Assembly (NCBI RefSeq): GCF_028368935.1
Contig: NZ_JAQNDK010000001.1
Coordinates: forward strand, 1,612,001-1,676,000
Direction of reading: 5' to 3'
DNA from: Sorangium aterium
Lineage (GTDB): Bacteria > Myxococcota_A > Polyangia > Polyangiales > Polyangiaceae
DNA: 64,000 bases
This document shows, piece by piece, positions 8,498 through 18,011 of the stretch. A program made the position numbers and the translations under genes. The notes below the pieces were generated by a model that was given only the letters and a program-made list of their open reading frames with translations, ran no database searches and was not told the DNA's origin. Every line of letters starts with the position of its first letter. Positions within the stretch are counted from its first letter, which is position 1.

Positions 8498-10690
8498 TCA
8501 GAAGAGGATACCGAGATACCAGCGCACCGTCTGTGCGGTCTCGAGATCGATCTTCTGGACCGTGTCTTCACCCCTGAGCTGGCCGAGCCCGCCGAGAGGA
8601 AACAGCACGCCGTACTGCACCGCCGTGTAGAAGCCGCCCATCTTGTCGGGGTCGTCGTTGAGCGTCCCGTCCTTGGACTGGAAGTACAGCTGCGCGTTCA
8701 GCTCGATGCCGAGATCCCGGGAGTTGCCGGGAGCCTGGAGGAACTCGGAGGCGCGGCTCCAGATGGCCGCGGCGCCGAGGCCGGCGCGCTGGCCGTTCTT
8801 GTCGCGGGCGAAGTCCCAGTCGACGCCAGGGCGGAAATAATACGCCCCCTGGACCCGAGAGAGGATGTTCCTGAAGAGGATCTGGTCGACCCGGTAATCG
8901 GGGTGGAAGCGGAATGTCGAGTAGGTACGATCGGTCGAGTTCTGGGGATCCATGGCCCCGAGCTGCGTCCCCTGCGGCTTGAGGGCGGGCGCGTCGTCGT
9001 CGCCGCTCGCGTACCCGAAGCCGAAGTGGACGCGCAGCCGGCCCTCCATCTCGGTGAGCTCGGCCTGCGTGGCGAGCCCGAACTGCCGGATGCCCCAGCC
9101 TGTGTCCTTCGGCGAGAGGACGTTCGCATAATCGCTCTCGTCCTGCCCGCGCAGGTCGAGGGATCCATAGATCATCGCCGCCTCGAGCTCGAAGCGGAAC
9201 TTCTTGTAAAGGAGCTGGAGCCACACGTCGGGGATGACCATCTCCGCACCCCGATGCACGTACCCCGCCGCGACGTTGTCGGCGCTCTGGCCGAGCGACG
9301 CGGACAGCTCGGCGTTCGTGTCGCCGGCGGTGACGTCGTTCGCCAGCGTCTGCTGCCGGTAAGCGAAGTAGACGCCGCCGTTCATGACCATGTTGCCGCG
9401 GGCGAGCTCGAGCTTCTGGAGCTCGGGATTCTTGCGGCGGACGGCGACGAACACGTACTGATTGACGTCATCGGACTGGGCGAGGTCGTACGGCTGGCCC
9501 TCGAGGTCCTGGAGCGAGGCGCTCGTCGCGCCCTCGTTGGCCCAGTCCCACGCGCCGGCGAAGTAGATGTCGTATTTCTTGATGCCCGTGACGAACATCA
9601 GCCGGTCGACGGTCGACTGGTAGTCGGAGTCGTACCCATCACCGCTGTTCGCCACCATACCGAGGCCCCAGTGGTTCGGCATGCGGCCGAAGCGGAGGAG
9701 ACCGACGGGGGTCATGTACTCTCCCCAGATCCGCTTGACGGAGATCGAGTCTTTCGTCGAGTTGACGCCGGCGCTGGGCGCCCACTGGGTGCTGGAGAAG
9801 GCCCCGAGCGGCGAGTAGCCGCCCCGGCGGGCGACCTGGTAGCCGCCGCCCGCCGCCGGCTGGTTCGCGTAGCCCTCCGGGGTCGAGCCGAGCACCACGT
9901 TGTCGAGGAGATCGACCTGCGTGAGGATGCGCAGGTTGTCGCTGATGTGCAGCTCGGGGTTGAGCCGGAAACGCATGTTCGCGCCGGCCTGGGTATCGTT
10001 CTTGCATGCGTCGAACGAGCGGGTGCCGCCGCTCGTGGTCTCGCTCGGGTTGCAGAGCGAGAGCACGCTCCCCTTGTAGGAGTTGTCGGCCGGCTGCGGC
10101 CAGAGCGCGCGATTGCGCGGGTCGATGCGGCCGAGGGCGAAGCTGTTGAAGAGCTCCCAACGGAGCCGGTAGTAGCCGTGGAACTCGAACGTCGGTCGCG
10201 CGTGGGACCACCAGTCCTCGGCGTAGACCTCGCTGGGCCGGGCGCCGATCTCGGCCTGGATCGCCTGCCGCTCGGGCTGCTCGGCCGCCGCAGCGGCTGC
10301 GGGCCCCTCCGAGGCGGCCGGCGCGACCGGCTGCGGCGCGGAGGGAGCGGCCGTGTCGGCCGGCGGCAGGAGCGGCTCGCGCGCCGCCGGGGGTTCGGGC
10401 GTCTCGGCGCCGGCCGGCGCGGCGCCGGGCTGGACCGGCGCGGCGGGCTGGGCCGGCGCGGCGGGCGCTGCACCGGGCTGGGCCGGAGCGGCGGGCTGCG
10501 CAGCGGGGGCGCCCGCCTGCCCGGCGGGCGGCTGCGCTGGGGCCGCCGGCGGCTGGGCCGGCCGGCGTGCCGGCTGGGCGGACGCGGAAGACGCGCCCAG
10601 CACGAGCGCGAGCGCGAGGCCCGACCGGAGGCGACGGCGAGGGGTGCCAGGGCGGCACGACGTACCCGGAGACCGCGACGAGATGGGCAT
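8498..10690 (-). CDS. large outer-membrane beta-barrel protein with Ala/Pro/Gln-rich N-terminus
   Basis: A 730-residue exported protein. It has a signal peptide (RRRLRSGLALALVLGASSASAQ, about 18-40), then a 100-residue low-complexity part of P-A-Q-P repeats, then about 560 residues of alternating amphipathic strands such as FEFHGYYRLRWELFNSF and ILTQVDLLDNVVLGS. The protein ends in WYLGILF, with the terminal Phe usual for outer-membrane barrels. The layout resembles the myxobacterial family I remember as TIGR04551, with moderate certainty. The start at 10690 is preferred because the signal peptide follows it; the frame is open 32 codons further upstream. It is divergent from the OmpA-type lipoprotein gene, with a minisatellite between them. 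Confidence 0.8.
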   Translation of the reverse strand: MPISSRSPGTSCRPGTPRRRLRSGLALALVLGASSASAQPARRPAQPPAAPAQPPAGQAGAPAAQPAAPAQPGAAPAAPAQPAAPVQPGAAPAGAETPEPPAAREPLLPPADTAAPSAPQPVAPAASEGPAAAAAAEQPERQAIQAEIGARPSEVYAEDWWSHARPTFEFHGYYRLRWELFNSFALGRIDPRNRALWPQPADNSYKGSVLSLCNPSETTSGGTRSFDACKNDTQAGANMRFRLNPELHISDNLRILTQVDLLDNVVLGSTPEGYANQPAAGGGYQVARRGGYSPLGAFSSTQWAPSAGVNSTKDSISVKRIWGEYMTPVGLLRFGRMPNHWGLGMVANSGDGYDSDYQSTVDRLMFVTGIKKYDIYFAGAWDWANEGATSASLQDLEGQPYDLAQSDDVNQYVFVAVRRKNPELQKLELARGNMVMNGGVYFAYRQQTLANDVTAGDTNAELSASLGQSADNVAAGYVHRGAEMVIPDVWLQLLYKKFRFELEAAMIYGSLDLRGQDESDYANVLSPKDTGWGIRQFGLATQAELTEMEGRLRVHFGFGYASGDDDAPALKPQGTQLGAMDPQNSTDRTYSTFRFHPDYRVDQILFRNILSRVQGAYYFRPGVDWDFARDKNGQRAGLGAAAIWSRASEFLQAPGNSRDLGIELNAQLYFQSKDGTLNDDPDKMGGFYTAVQYGVLFPLGGLGQLRGEDTVQKIDLETAQTVRWYLGILF

Positions 10691-11565
10691 CTGCTTGGTT
10701 TCGTTCGCGCGTTTTCGCCCCGCGCGCAGGAAGAGGTTGAAGATCCGAGCTCTCGGTGGCCCGGAGGCCGGGGGCCGATGTCTCACGCCCGGCCTGTGTG
10801 GTCAAGGCACCGCTCGGCCCCGAGCCCTGGAAGCCGGTCACGGATACACACCCGGGACGCACCGAAGCAGGGGCCACCGGCCACCTCAACCTCGGTCGGC
10901 TGGCGGGGCCGCCTCAACCTCGGTCGGGGTGGCGGCCACCTCAACCTCGGTCGGCTGGCGGGGCCGCCTCAACCTCGGTCGGGGGTGGCGGCCACCTCAA
11001 CCTCGGTCGGGGTGGCGAGGCCGCCTCAACCTCGGCCACCTCAACCTCGGTCGGGGTGGCGGCCGCCTCAACCTCGGTCGGGGTCGGCCACCTCAACCTC
11101 GGTCGGGGTGGCGGGGCCGGGGCCGCCTCAACCTCGGTCGGGGTCGGCTACCTCAACCTCGGTCGGGGTGGCGGGGCCGGGGCCGCCTCAACCTCGGTCG
11201 GGGTCGGCCACCTCAACCTCGGTCGGGGTGGCGGGGCCGGGGCCGCCTCAACCTCGGTCGGGGTCGGCAACAACAAGAGCGCCCTGGGACGCCAGAAGCA
11301 CCGGCGCGTCGAGTTCATCCTCGTGCACTCGCCGAAGGAGCCGCAACGGACGCCAGCAACGCCCGCGGCCACCGCGCCATCGCCTCCGGCAGCGCCGCCG
11401 CTCTCGCCTGCGCCGCCGAAGCCCCGATCCCTCCCCACCCGCAGCGCACGGCCACGCGGACGGGCGGATCTCGCCGTCCTCCCCTCTGGATCTCTCGCCC
11501 GAGCTGAGCGACGCTCTCGCCCGCAGCATCCCGCTCCCGCCGACGGAGCCATGGAGAAAGCGCTC
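10691..11565. other. 875-bp intergenic region dominated by a minisatellite
   Basis: This region separates two divergent envelope genes. About 10882-11270 is the repeat array listed separately; the flanks have no repeat. Open frames run through the array in more than one frame because its main unit is a multiple of three, but they lack ribosome sites and their translations are pure repeats. The promoters of both genes must lie here, outside or within the array. Confidence 0.6.
10882..11270. repeat. 14-copy minisatellite with a 60-bp higher-order unit
   Basis: Fourteen copies of the core CCTCAACCTCGG, most of them extended to CCTCAACCTCGGTCGGGGT, are spaced 15 to 36 bp apart. In the last 180 bp (about 11090-11268) the array resolves into three near-identical 60-bp units, each holding two cores separated by GGCGGGGCCGGGGCC-type spacers. 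One visible difference among these is TA versus CA before one core. The younger, homogeneous end faces the OmpA lipoprotein gene and the more degenerate end faces the barrel gene. G-rich runs alternate with the cores, so four-stranded structures are possible on one strand. Confidence 0.95.
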
Positions 11566-12357
11566 ATGAACCGGACACTCATTGCACTACCCCTCGCGCT
11601 GTCGTCGCTGCTCGCCGCGGGCTGCGGCCACTCCGAGCAGGAGTGGAAGTCGCAGCTCGACAAGTACAACCAGCTCCAGAACCGGAGCCAGAAGAGGGAG
11701 GCCGAGCTCGAGAAGGAGCTCGCCGACGCGAAGCAGCGCGTCGAGGAGCTCGAGAAGAAGCTCGCGGACCAGGGCGCCGACATCTCGAAGATGAGCTCGA
11801 CGCTGGAGGACCGCGAGAAGGCGCTGGCCGAGTACAAGGCGCGCGCGAAGCAGCTCGAGGCGATCCAGGCGCGGTTCGACCTGCTCCGGAAGAAGCTCGA
11901 GGAGCTCGTCAAGCTCGGCCTGGAGGTCCAGGTCCGCAGGAACCGGATGGTCATCTCGCTGCCCGGAGACGTCCTGTTCGACTCGGGCAAGGACACGCTG
12001 AGCAAGGACGGCCAGCAGATCCTGAAGAAGATCTCGGACGTCATCCGGGGCGACAAGTCGCTCGTGGACCGCGACTACCAGGTCGCCGGGCACACCGACA
12101 GCCAGCCGTACAAGAGCGGCCCGTTCCAGGACAACTGGGGGCTGTCGCTGATGCGCGCCCGGGCCGTGCTGCTGTTCTTGATCGGCAAGGAGGGCCAGCT
12201 GCCGACGAGGCACTGGAGCGCGGCAGGGTTCGCGGACACGGACCCCATCGCGAGCAACAACACGCCGGCCGGCAAGCAGAAGAACCGCCGGTGCGACCTG
12301 ATCGTGCTCCCGGACGTCGACGAAATGCTCGACCTGACGAAGCTCGCCACGAAGTAA
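11566..12357 (+). CDS. OmpA-family lipoprotein with coiled-coil stalk
   Basis: A 263-residue lipoprotein. The signal (MNRTLIALPLALSSLLAAGC) ends in a lipobox, so Cys at about 20 anchors it in a membrane. Residues about 28-120 form a strong heptad coiled coil rich in Glu, Lys and Leu. Residues about 130-255 are an OmpA domain that binds peptidoglycan: VLFDSGKDTLSKDG, then VAGHTDSQPYK and a late NRRCDLIVLP. The start at 11566 has GGAG nine nt upstream; the in-frame ATG at 11551 contains this site and is not favoured. The protein could link outer membrane and cell wall, with the coiled coil spanning the gap. It converges on the kinase gene at 12454. Confidence 0.88.
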   Translation: MNRTLIALPLALSSLLAAGCGHSEQEWKSQLDKYNQLQNRSQKREAELEKELADAKQRVEELEKKLADQGADISKMSSTLEDREKALAEYKARAKQLEAIQARFDLLRKKLEELVKLGLEVQVRRNRMVISLPGDVLFDSGKDTLSKDGQQILKKISDVIRGDKSLVDRDYQVAGHTDSQPYKSGPFQDNWGLSLMRARAVLLFLIGKEGQLPTRHWSAAGFADTDPIASNNTPAGKQKNRRCDLIVLPDVDEMLDLTKLATK

Positions 12358-12374
12358 GCGCCCGCAAAAGACGG

Positions 12375-12418
12375 GCCCGTGACGCCGGCAGCGGCGTGCC
12401 GCTTCGTGCGCCACGGGC
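12375..12418. terminator. imperfect hairpin between convergent genes
   Basis: GCCCGTGACGC (12375-12385) pairs with GCGCCACGGGC (12408-12418) with one mismatch, and an inner GGCA/TGCC pair can extend it. It sits between the converging OmpA lipoprotein and kinase genes and could end transcription from both sides, though no T-run follows on either strand. Confidence 0.35.
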
Positions 12419-12453
12419 TCACCCGCGTCGTTCGGCGCGCTCGCGGCAGTGGC

Positions 12454-15400
12454 TCAGCCGCCAAGCCACTGCCGCGCGAGCTCGAGCGTGCAGGCGTTGT
12501 CCGGCACGTCGCGGAGGAAGCGCTCGCGCCAGGTCGGATCGCTGAGCTGCTCGGCGCGCGCGAGCAGCGCCGTCCTGGCCGACGCGATCGCGACCTCGGC
12601 CTCGGCGCGCCGCCCGCTCGCGGCGAGCGCCTCGGCGTAGGTCAAGCGGACGAGCGACTCCCCCTCTTCCAGCGTGCCAAACTCTGCCAACCGCGCGCTC
12701 GCCTCGGCGGCAGCCCGCATCGCCTCGTCGGTGCGCCCGAGCCCGAGCAGCACGCGAGCGAGGATGGAAAATGCCTGCACGCCCAGGGTCGGCGCGCTCT
12801 CGAAGAGCGCGATGGCGGCGCGCGCCTCGCGCTCGGCGGCCTCGGAATCGCCCATGGCCAGGGCGATCTTCGCCAGGTAGCAGCGAGCGAAGAGCTCCGT
12901 GCGCACCATGCCCGCCCCCTGGCTCGACGCGACCGCCTCCTCGGCGAGCGCCCGCCCTTCGGCGAGCTGACCACGGTACCCGAGGACCTGCGCGAGGTTG
13001 GCCTGCCCAGAGACCTTCAGCTCGTCCAGGTGCATCCGGTCGGCGGCCTCCAGGGCTGCCCGCAGCATCGACTGGGCCGTCTCGAAGTCGCCGAGCTCCA
13101 TGCACACGGCGCCCAGGCTCGCCCGGGCGCTGAGCGCGTTGCGATGATCGCCGGCCTGCTCGAAGGCGAGCAACGCGGCTTCCTGGCTGCCTGCACAGGA
13201 GCCCAGGTCGCCTCTGCACATCTCATAGGCCGCGCGCGCGTCGTGGAGGTGCGCGACCACCTCGAGATCCCTCGTCTCCGCGCTCGCGAGGGCGCGCTGG
13301 ACCACATCGAGCAACGCGGCGCCCTCGGCGTACCGCCCGCCCAGCGCCAGCGCGCTCGCGCCTGCGGACAGGCAGCGGAGCTTCGCGTCCTGCGCGTCCC
13401 CGGAGGCGGCCACGTCCACCGCCTCGGTCGTCACGCGAGCGACGACGTCCAGTCGACCCAGCTTCGACGTGGCCCATACGAGGGGGATGATGGCCGAGAA
13501 CCATGCGGCCGAGCCGCGCTCCACCAGGCCCAGCGCCTCGCTCCCCCGCTCCGCGGAGAGCGCGAGATCGCCGCGCCACACATGGGCTTCCGCCTGGATG
13601 TGGCGGAGCCTGCCCGCGGCGTCCCCGGCCGCGCCGCAGCCGATACCCCGCTCGGCCCGCGCGATCGCCGCGTCGAGATCGCCACCCCGGAGCGCCTCCT
13701 CCGCCGCGCGCAGGTACGCCTCCGCCGCCCGCGCCGGCGCGCCGCCGAGCTCGAAGTGCTCCGCCAACGCCATGGCGTCCGCCCCGCCGGCCCGCGCCAG
13801 CCAGTCGCCCGCAAGGCCGTGCCCGACGCGGCGATCGCGCTCGGTCAGCATGCCGTAGGCGGCCTCCCGCACCAGCGCGTGCCGGAACTCGTACTCCACC
13901 TCGCCCGCGATGCGCGCCTCGCGCCGCCGCACCAGGAGCTCGCGCCGCCCGAGCTCCGCGAGCGGCTGCGCCACCGGCGCGCCGCCCACCAGGGCCGCCA
14001 CCGCGCCTTCCCACGACGTCTCGCCGAACACGCTCGCCGCGCGCAGCACCCGCCGCTCCTCCACGCCCAGCGCCTCCAGCCGCGCCTGCACCATCGCCAG
14101 CGCCGTCTCCGGCATCCCCTCGCCGCGGCCCTCGGCCACCGCGCGGATGTGCTCCTCCAGCACGAACGCGTTGCCCTCGGCGCGCGCAAGCAGTTCGTCC
14201 ACCTGCGCAGCGCTCACGCCGTCGCCGAGCACCTGCCGCACCAGCCGCTCGCTCGCGCGCCGGGGCAGCGGCGCGAGCCGCAGCCGGAGCCCGACCCGCT
14301 GGCGCCACAGCTCTGGAAACAGCTCGTCCACCTCGGGGCGCGCGAGCGCCAGCACCAGCAGCGGGAGGTCCCTCGCGTGCTGGAGCGCCGCGTCGATCAG
14401 CCGCACCGTCGGCAGGTCGCCCCAGTGCAGATCCTCCAGCACCAGCAGCACCGGCTGCCGCTGGCACTCGGCCCGAACGAAGTCCTCGAACGCCTGGCGG
14501 ATCCGGTCGCCCATCAGCACCGGGCTCTGGCGCGCCGCCTGCAGCTGCACATCGCCCTCGTCAGGAAAGGGCGCCCCCACCAGCTCGCCGAGGAACGCCG
14601 CGACGTGCGGCCCCGTGCTCCCGAGCCCGTCGAGCCGTTCGACCCGGGCCAGCACCTTGCTCCGCCGCACCTCCAGCGACTCGCCGTCGAGCAGCCCCAT
14701 GGCGCGGCGGAGCGCCTGGGCGAGCAAGCCGAACGCCGAGCCGGCCGCCATGGGATCGGCCCTGCCGATCCAGACCTCGGCGGCCTCGCGCTGCTCCTCG
14801 ACGGCGCGGAGGAACTCCCAGGCGAGGCGCGACTTGCCCATGCCCGCCGCGCCAACGACGACCACCGCGCTCGCGGTCGGCTCGTCCACGCAATGGCGCC
14901 ACTCGGCCGCGAGCTGCGAGAGCTCGCGCTCGCGCCCCACGCACGGCGTCGGCTTCCCGAGCAGCCTCGGCACCGTGTCCGGCTCCTCCTTCCGGCCCCG
15001 CAGCCAGCACCCCTCCGGGCCCTGGACGGTCTCGAAGCGGCTCGCGAGCAGGCTCGCCGTCGCGCTGTCGAGCCGGATTCCCCCGGACGGCGGGCCGTCG
15101 CGCCCGACGATCAGCTGGGCCACGCGATCGACGAGCTCGCCGACAGGCAGCCTCCCCTCGATCTCCGCCAGCCCCGTCGCCACCGCCACGGGTGCGCCGC
15201 CGACCACCGTCCGGAGCGCGAGCGCGCAATGGGCCGCTCGCACCGCGAGGTCCGTCGGAGACTCGGCGCCCGACAGCGCGATGAGCAGCCACTTCGACTG
15301 CAGGAAATCGAGGCTCCCCCCGTGGCGCGCCGCGAGGTCCCGCAGCGCCTGGGCCTGCGCGATCCCATCGGCCTCCGCCAGCGTGGCGTCGGTCTCCTCG

Positions 15401-16350
15401 CTGCCATGGGCGGCCAGGATGACGCACATGACCCGCCGCTCCGACGTCGTGATCTCCTCGCCAGGCGCGCGCGGCGCCGCGATCGCGCCCCCTCCTGCGG
15501 CGAGCCCCTCGCCGGCGAAGGCGGCGAGCTCCGCCGCGACGGCGGCGCCGTCGCTCGGCCGGTGCGCCGCCGACTTCGCCAGCATCCGGGCCACGAGGCG
15601 CTCGAGCGGCTCGGGGATGCCGTCGCGCAGCTCCCCGAGCCGCGGCGGCTCTTCCAGCACGACCTTCACGAGGAGCGACAGCAGGTTGTCGCCCAGGAAC
15701 GGCCGGCGCCCCGTGAGGCACTCGAACAGGATGCACCCGAGCGCGAACACATCCGCGCGGGCGTCCACCGGCGCCTCGCCGCTCACCTGCTCGGGGGCCA
15801 TGTACCCGGGCGTCCCGAGGATCGCTCCGGGCGCCGTCAGGCTCCGCGTGAGCCAGAGCTCGCGCGCGATGCCGAAGTCGAGCAGCGTGGCTCGCTCCAC
15901 AGCACCGCCCACCAGCATCAGGTTGCTCGGCTTCAGGTCGCGGTGGACGATGCCCTGCTGGTGGATCGCGCCGAGCGTCGCCGCCACCTGCGCCGCCAGC
16001 GTCACGCCCTCGGCGATCGAAAGCGGTCCTTGGGCGAGCCGCTGCTCCAGGGTGACGCCGTCGAGCCATTCCATCGCCAGGTACGGCTGTCCTGCGGCGG
16101 TCGTCCCGTGCGCCACGTACCGCACGACCCCTGGCAGCCGGAGCGCGACGAGCACCTCCGCCTCCCGCGCGAACCGGCGCAGATCGCTCGCGCTCGCGCC
16201 TTGCAGCACCTTCAGCGCGACCGCCTCCCCCGACCGCCGGTCACGCGCGCGATAGACGTCCCCCATCCCGCCGCTTCCGGCGAACCGCTCGATCTCGAAC
16301 CTTTCCTCGACCACGTCCAAATCGCGCATTGCGTCTGCGATGTCGTTCAC
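12454..16350 (-). CDS. Ser/Thr kinase fused to degenerate cyclase, AAA ATPase and TPR domains
   Basis: A 1298-residue protein. A Hanks-type kinase fills about 17-280: glycine loop GSGGMGDVYRAR, Lys in ALKVL, HRDLKPSNLML, DFGIARE and GTPGYMAPEQ are all present, so it should be active. At about 310-470 there is a class III cyclase-like domain (ERRVMCVILAA) that lacks the second metal Asp (LQSK in place of the usual GD). A STAND-type AAA ATPase follows, with Walker A GAAGMGKSRLAWEFL near 497-511 and Walker B-like VLLVLEDLHWGD. The C-terminal 450 residues are TPR-like helices. The GTG at 16350 has AGAGG upstream; the ATG at 16329 aligns better with the paralogue. It starts 65 nt after the WD40 gene stop, so these may form one operon. 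Paralogue at 18151. Confidence 0.9.
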   Translation of the reverse strand: MNDIADAMRDLDVVEERFEIERFAGSGGMGDVYRARDRRSGEAVALKVLQGASASDLRRFAREAEVLVALRLPGVVRYVAHGTTAAGQPYLAMEWLDGVTLEQRLAQGPLSIAEGVTLAAQVAATLGAIHQQGIVHRDLKPSNLMLVGGAVERATLLDFGIARELWLTRSLTAPGAILGTPGYMAPEQVSGEAPVDARADVFALGCILFECLTGRRPFLGDNLLSLLVKVVLEEPPRLGELRDGIPEPLERLVARMLAKSAAHRPSDGAAVAAELAAFAGEGLAAGGGAIAAPRAPGEEITTSERRVMCVILAAHGSEETDATLAEADGIAQAQALRDLAARHGGSLDFLQSKWLLIALSGAESPTDLAVRAAHCALALRTVVGGAPVAVATGLAEIEGRLPVGELVDRVAQLIVGRDGPPSGGIRLDSATASLLASRFETVQGPEGCWLRGRKEEPDTVPRLLGKPTPCVGRERELSQLAAEWRHCVDEPTASAVVVVGAAGMGKSRLAWEFLRAVEEQREAAEVWIGRADPMAAGSAFGLLAQALRRAMGLLDGESLEVRRSKVLARVERLDGLGSTGPHVAAFLGELVGAPFPDEGDVQLQAARQSPVLMGDRIRQAFEDFVRAECQRQPVLLVLEDLHWGDLPTVRLIDAALQHARDLPLLVLALARPEVDELFPELWRQRVGLRLRLAPLPRRASERLVRQVLGDGVSAAQVDELLARAEGNAFVLEEHIRAVAEGRGEGMPETALAMVQARLEALGVEERRVLRAASVFGETSWEGAVAALVGGAPVAQPLAELGRRELLVRRREARIAGEVEYEFRHALVREAAYGMLTERDRRVGHGLAGDWLARAGGADAMALAEHFELGGAPARAAEAYLRAAEEALRGGDLDAAIARAERGIGCGAAGDAAGRLRHIQAEAHVWRGDLALSAERGSEALGLVERGSAAWFSAIIPLVWATSKLGRLDVVARVTTEAVDVAASGDAQDAKLRCLSAGASALALGGRYAEGAALLDVVQRALASAETRDLEVVAHLHDARAAYEMCRGDLGSCAGSQEAALLAFEQAGDHRNALSARASLGAVCMELGDFETAQSMLRAALEAADRMHLDELKVSGQANLAQVLGYRGQLAEGRALAEEAVASSQGAGMVRTELFARCYLAKIALAMGDSEAAEREARAAIALFESAPTLGVQAFSILARVLLGLGRTDEAMRAAAEASARLAEFGTLEEGESLVRLTYAEALAASGRRAEAEVAIASARTALLARAEQLSDPTWRERFLRDVPDNACTLELARQWLGG

Positions 16351-16414
16351 ACGGGCCTCTGGCGGCGGCCCTCCCCCGCAGGATCACGGCGCCCCGCCAG
16401 GAGCCATATGTGAT

Positions 16415-17857
16415 CTACAATACGATCATTCCGATGTGTGGTCTATCTCGACACCTGGATCGCAGAACGACCACGACGCGTTCTGGTGCCCGGGCGTCCG
16501 GAGACATTCGCGCGTCGGGGGTGGCGGCGATGGAGTGGATGGGCGCGTGCTCCTCGATGCGGAGCGGCGCTGCGGCGGCGCCGGCGTGAATCGGCCAGCG
16601 GACGAGCGCTTCATCGTCACCGCCGGCCCAGAGGTGCTCGGGCGTGAGGACCAGGGCGTGGACCTGACGTTCGAGCCCCTCGAAGCGGCGGGGCGGGGCG
16701 TCGCCGGGCTCGGCGTCGCGGAGCGCCACGGTGCCGTCGGTGCCGGCCTCGGCGAGCCAGCGGCCGTCGGGGCTGTAGGCCAGCGCCATCACGCTCTCTC
16801 GGAGCATGGTGGCCCGTGGCCAGGATGCGTTCCGGTCTTCCGCCTGGACGAGGCTCACCCGGAGCACTCGTCCCGTCATCCCGGCGACGACCACTTCAGG
16901 ACGGCCGGGGGCCACGGCGAGGGCATAGAGCGGCCGCCGCTCGGAGAGCAGCGTGGCCGGCGCCCCGCCCTCGCCGAGCGGCAGGAGCGTCAGATCCCCT
17001 GCGGCATCGGCCGACAGGACGGACATGCCGTCAGGGCTGGGGCGAAGCGCCCAGGGGAAGTTGCGCAGCTGGCCAATCCGACGAGGGGGAGCGCTGGAGA
17101 CGCCCGACATCGCGACGACGGCATGATCGAGACCCCCGGAGACCCAGCCACCATCGGGAAGCGCGGCCAGCGCGGTCACCTCGCCCGCGTGGGCGGACCA
17201 CCGGCCCGCGAGCGACCATGTGGCCGTCGACCACGCGCTGACGTTGCCGGCGCCGTCTCCGACGAGCACGGCTTGCCCCGCCGCGACGCTGCGCATCCGC
17301 CGCTGCGGGATCCCGAGCTGCCGCACGGCGAGCTGGCGATCCACGCCCGTGCAGTCCGCGACCCTGGCCAGCGCGATCGAGCCATCGTCGCCGGCCACCG
17401 CGAACCAGGTCCCGGTGGGATCGAACGCAGCGGCGGAGATGCCCGCCGATCGCTTCAGCTCACACCGCAGCGACCTGTCGGCGAGGCGGAAGACGCGGGC
17501 GCTGCCGGCGGCGTCTCCGGCGAGCAGCAGATCGCGCCGCGGGCTCAGCGCGAGCCCGTACACCCAGCGCTCCAGCGCGCCGAGGCGTTCGAGCGCGCCG
17601 CCGGGCTGGAGCAGCGTCACCTCGCCCTCGCCGCCGAGCGCGAGGAGGCCGCCAGGCAACGCCACCGCGCTCGCGGCGTCGTACCTGGCTGTCACGGCCT
17701 GTCGCCCATTCCACACCACGACACCGGCGTTCCCGCCGGCGAACGCGCGCCACCCGACGCCGGCCGCGCGGGACCAGATGACGCGCGCGGCATGCGCCGT
17801 GCGGCACGGAATCACGCGCAAAGGCACGCGCAAAGTGTCCTGATGGGAGGCTGGCAT
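16415..17857 (-). CDS. WD40-like beta-propeller protein, start uncertain
   Basis: About 480 residues, nearly all of it WD40-like blades with recurring patterns such as VYGLALSPRRDLLLAGDAAG, ISAAAFDPTGTWFAVAGDDG, VMALAYSPDGRWLAEAGTDG and VHALVLTPEHLWAGGDD. At least eight blades can be traced. No catalytic or membrane part remains. The first residues are encoded by a degenerate repeat array, and the frame stays open beyond it to 18001; I place the start at the ATG at 17857 for lack of a better one. In related bacteria such propellers are often the C-terminal half of a Ser/Thr kinase or NACHT-type protein, so this may be a truncated remnant. It lies between two paralogous kinase-ATPases on the same strand. 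Confidence 0.65.
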   Translation of the reverse strand: MPASHQDTLRVPLRVIPCRTAHAARVIWSRAAGVGWRAFAGGNAGVVVWNGRQAVTARYDAASAVALPGGLLALGGEGEVTLLQPGGALERLGALERWVYGLALSPRRDLLLAGDAAGSARVFRLADRSLRCELKRSAGISAAAFDPTGTWFAVAGDDGSIALARVADCTGVDRQLAVRQLGIPQRRMRSVAAGQAVLVGDGAGNVSAWSTATWSLAGRWSAHAGEVTALAALPDGGWVSGGLDHAVVAMSGVSSAPPRRIGQLRNFPWALRPSPDGMSVLSADAAGDLTLLPLGEGGAPATLLSERRPLYALAVAPGRPEVVVAGMTGRVLRVSLVQAEDRNASWPRATMLRESVMALAYSPDGRWLAEAGTDGTVALRDAEPGDAPPRRFEGLERQVHALVLTPEHLWAGGDDEALVRWPIHAGAAAAPLRIEEHAPIHSIAATPDARMSPDARAPERVVVVLRSRCRDRPHIGMIVL

Positions 17858-18011
17858 GTCCTGATGGGCACCGGCGTGTCCTGATGGCGGCCGCGCATGT
17901 CCTGATGGGAGGCTGGCATGTCCTGATGGCCCCGAAGATGTCCTGATGGCCCCGAGGATGTCCTGATGGCCCCCGGAGTCATCCAGACGGTCACCGCGCA
18001 TGTCCTGATGG
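17836..18011. repeat. tandem TGTCCTGATGG repeat, eight copies
   Basis: The 11-mer TGTCCTGATGG begins at 17836, 17857, 17877, 17897, 17919, 17939, 17959 and 18001, with a period of 20-22 bp and one longer gap at the end. The spacers are GC-rich and partly shared, such as GAGGCTGGCA and CCCCGA(A/G)GA. The array covers the presumed 5' end of the WD40 gene. Because the period is not a fixed multiple of three, its translation is irregular. Confidence 0.95.

Noticed and set aside
10882-11270. CRISPR-like appearance of the repeat array
   Set aside because: The spacers are themselves repeated and short; there are no unique spacers and no cas genes.
10756-12357. Long plus-strand open frame through the minisatellite into the OmpA gene
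   Set aside because: The 60-bp unit is a multiple of three, so frames stay open by chance. The translation is pure repeat and the real start with signal peptide and ribosome site is at 11566.
12379-16413. Plus-strand frame of 1344 codons opposite the first kinase-ATPase
   Set aside because: It has no recognisable domains, while the minus strand has a full kinase, ATPase and TPR protein.
17836-18011. CRISPR-like appearance of the TGTCCTGATGG array
   Set aside because: The repeat is only 11 bp, spacers are about 10 bp and partly shared, and no cas gene is present.
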